Shown here in pieces: positions 5,966 to 6,020 of a DNA stretch of 6,020 nucleotides. The notes beneath the pieces were generated by a model that saw nothing but the letters and a program-made list of their open reading frames with translations, did not search any database and was not told the DNA's origin. The stretch spans positions 1-6,020 of the forward strand of contig JALVRJ010000114.1 in the NCBI GenBank assembly GCA_027031305.1. Direction: 5' to 3'. Position numbers and translations under genes: made by a program. The DNA comes from Hyphomicrobiales bacterium (lineage in GTDB: Bacteria; Pseudomonadota; Alphaproteobacteria; Rhizobiales; Aestuariivirgaceae). Every line of letters begins with the position of its first letter. Position 1 is the first letter of the stretch.

Positions 5966-6020
5966 ATGCGCAAGCATCTCGTCCGCCAACTTTCACCGCG
6001 TCAACTGGTGCCGCTCCTGG
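5966..6020 (+). CDS. Start of an unidentified protein, truncated by the window end
   Basis: ATG at 5966 opens 18 codons that run off the window: MRKHLVRQLSPRQLVPLL. A well-placed Shine-Dalgarno sequence (GGGAG) and codons compatible with the other genes support a real start. The visible N-terminus is basic, with Leu and Val residues between the charges. It is too short to say whether this is a signal peptide, an amphipathic helix or an ordinary cytoplasmic N-terminus. I do not recognise the family. It is divergent from the CAT tRNA, about 140 bases away, so the intervening DNA should carry both promoters. Confidence 0.6.
   Translation, partial: MRKHLVRQLSPRQLVPLL

Noticed and set aside
1..6020. 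CRISPR arrays, insertion sequences, integrases, toxin-antitoxin pairs or defence genes
   Set aside because: No spaced direct repeats, transposase or integrase motifs, or small paired genes are visible. The non-tRNA genes are carA, addA and an 18-codon fragment. AddA itself contributes to degrading foreign DNA, but as a general repair enzyme.

Overview
The window is high-GC bacterial chromosome. It most resembles an alphaproteobacterium: the CarA glutaminase domain has the alphaproteobacterial style of sequence ([39 protein letters not shown]), and the large helicase-nuclease matches the alphaproteobacterial form of AddA. This is a judgement from remembered family patterns, not from a search. 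Coding DNA shows the codon bias of a high-GC genome. For example, the whole of addA upstream of position 1107 avoids TTA, CTA and TCA codons.

Layout. Positions 1-846 (+) hold the 3' part of carA, the glutaminase subunit of carbamoyl-phosphate synthetase; its start lies outside the window. About 55 bases later a clear -35/-10 pair drives tRNA-Glu(CTC) at 954-1029 (+). Convergent with it, 41 bases further on, is the end of addA (1071-4925, minus), which fills most of the window. AddA is a UvrD-type helicase fused to a C-terminal RecB-family nuclease, one half of the AddAB double-strand-break resection enzyme. All helicase motifs and the nuclease motif are visible. Upstream of addA lie a strong rho-independent terminator (minus), tRNA-Pro(CGG) (minus) and its promoter. 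A spacer of about 340 bases without a gene follows, then tRNA-Gln(TTG) (+), a tRNA with a CAT anticodon (minus; tRNA-Ile2 more likely than elongator tRNA-Met), and the first 18 codons of an unidentified gene (+) running off the end.

How it fits together. There is no single operon: strands alternate almost gene by gene, and each tRNA appears to be its own transcription unit. The contents are housekeeping functions: pyrimidine/arginine precursor synthesis, recombinational repair and translation. The less ordinary points are that addA has no addB beside it, that addA has no ATG or GTG start codon before its Walker A motif and so probably starts at TTG, and that its product looks longer than usual. 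I see no phage, transposon, CRISPR, toxin-antitoxin or defence island here, and no convincing new system.
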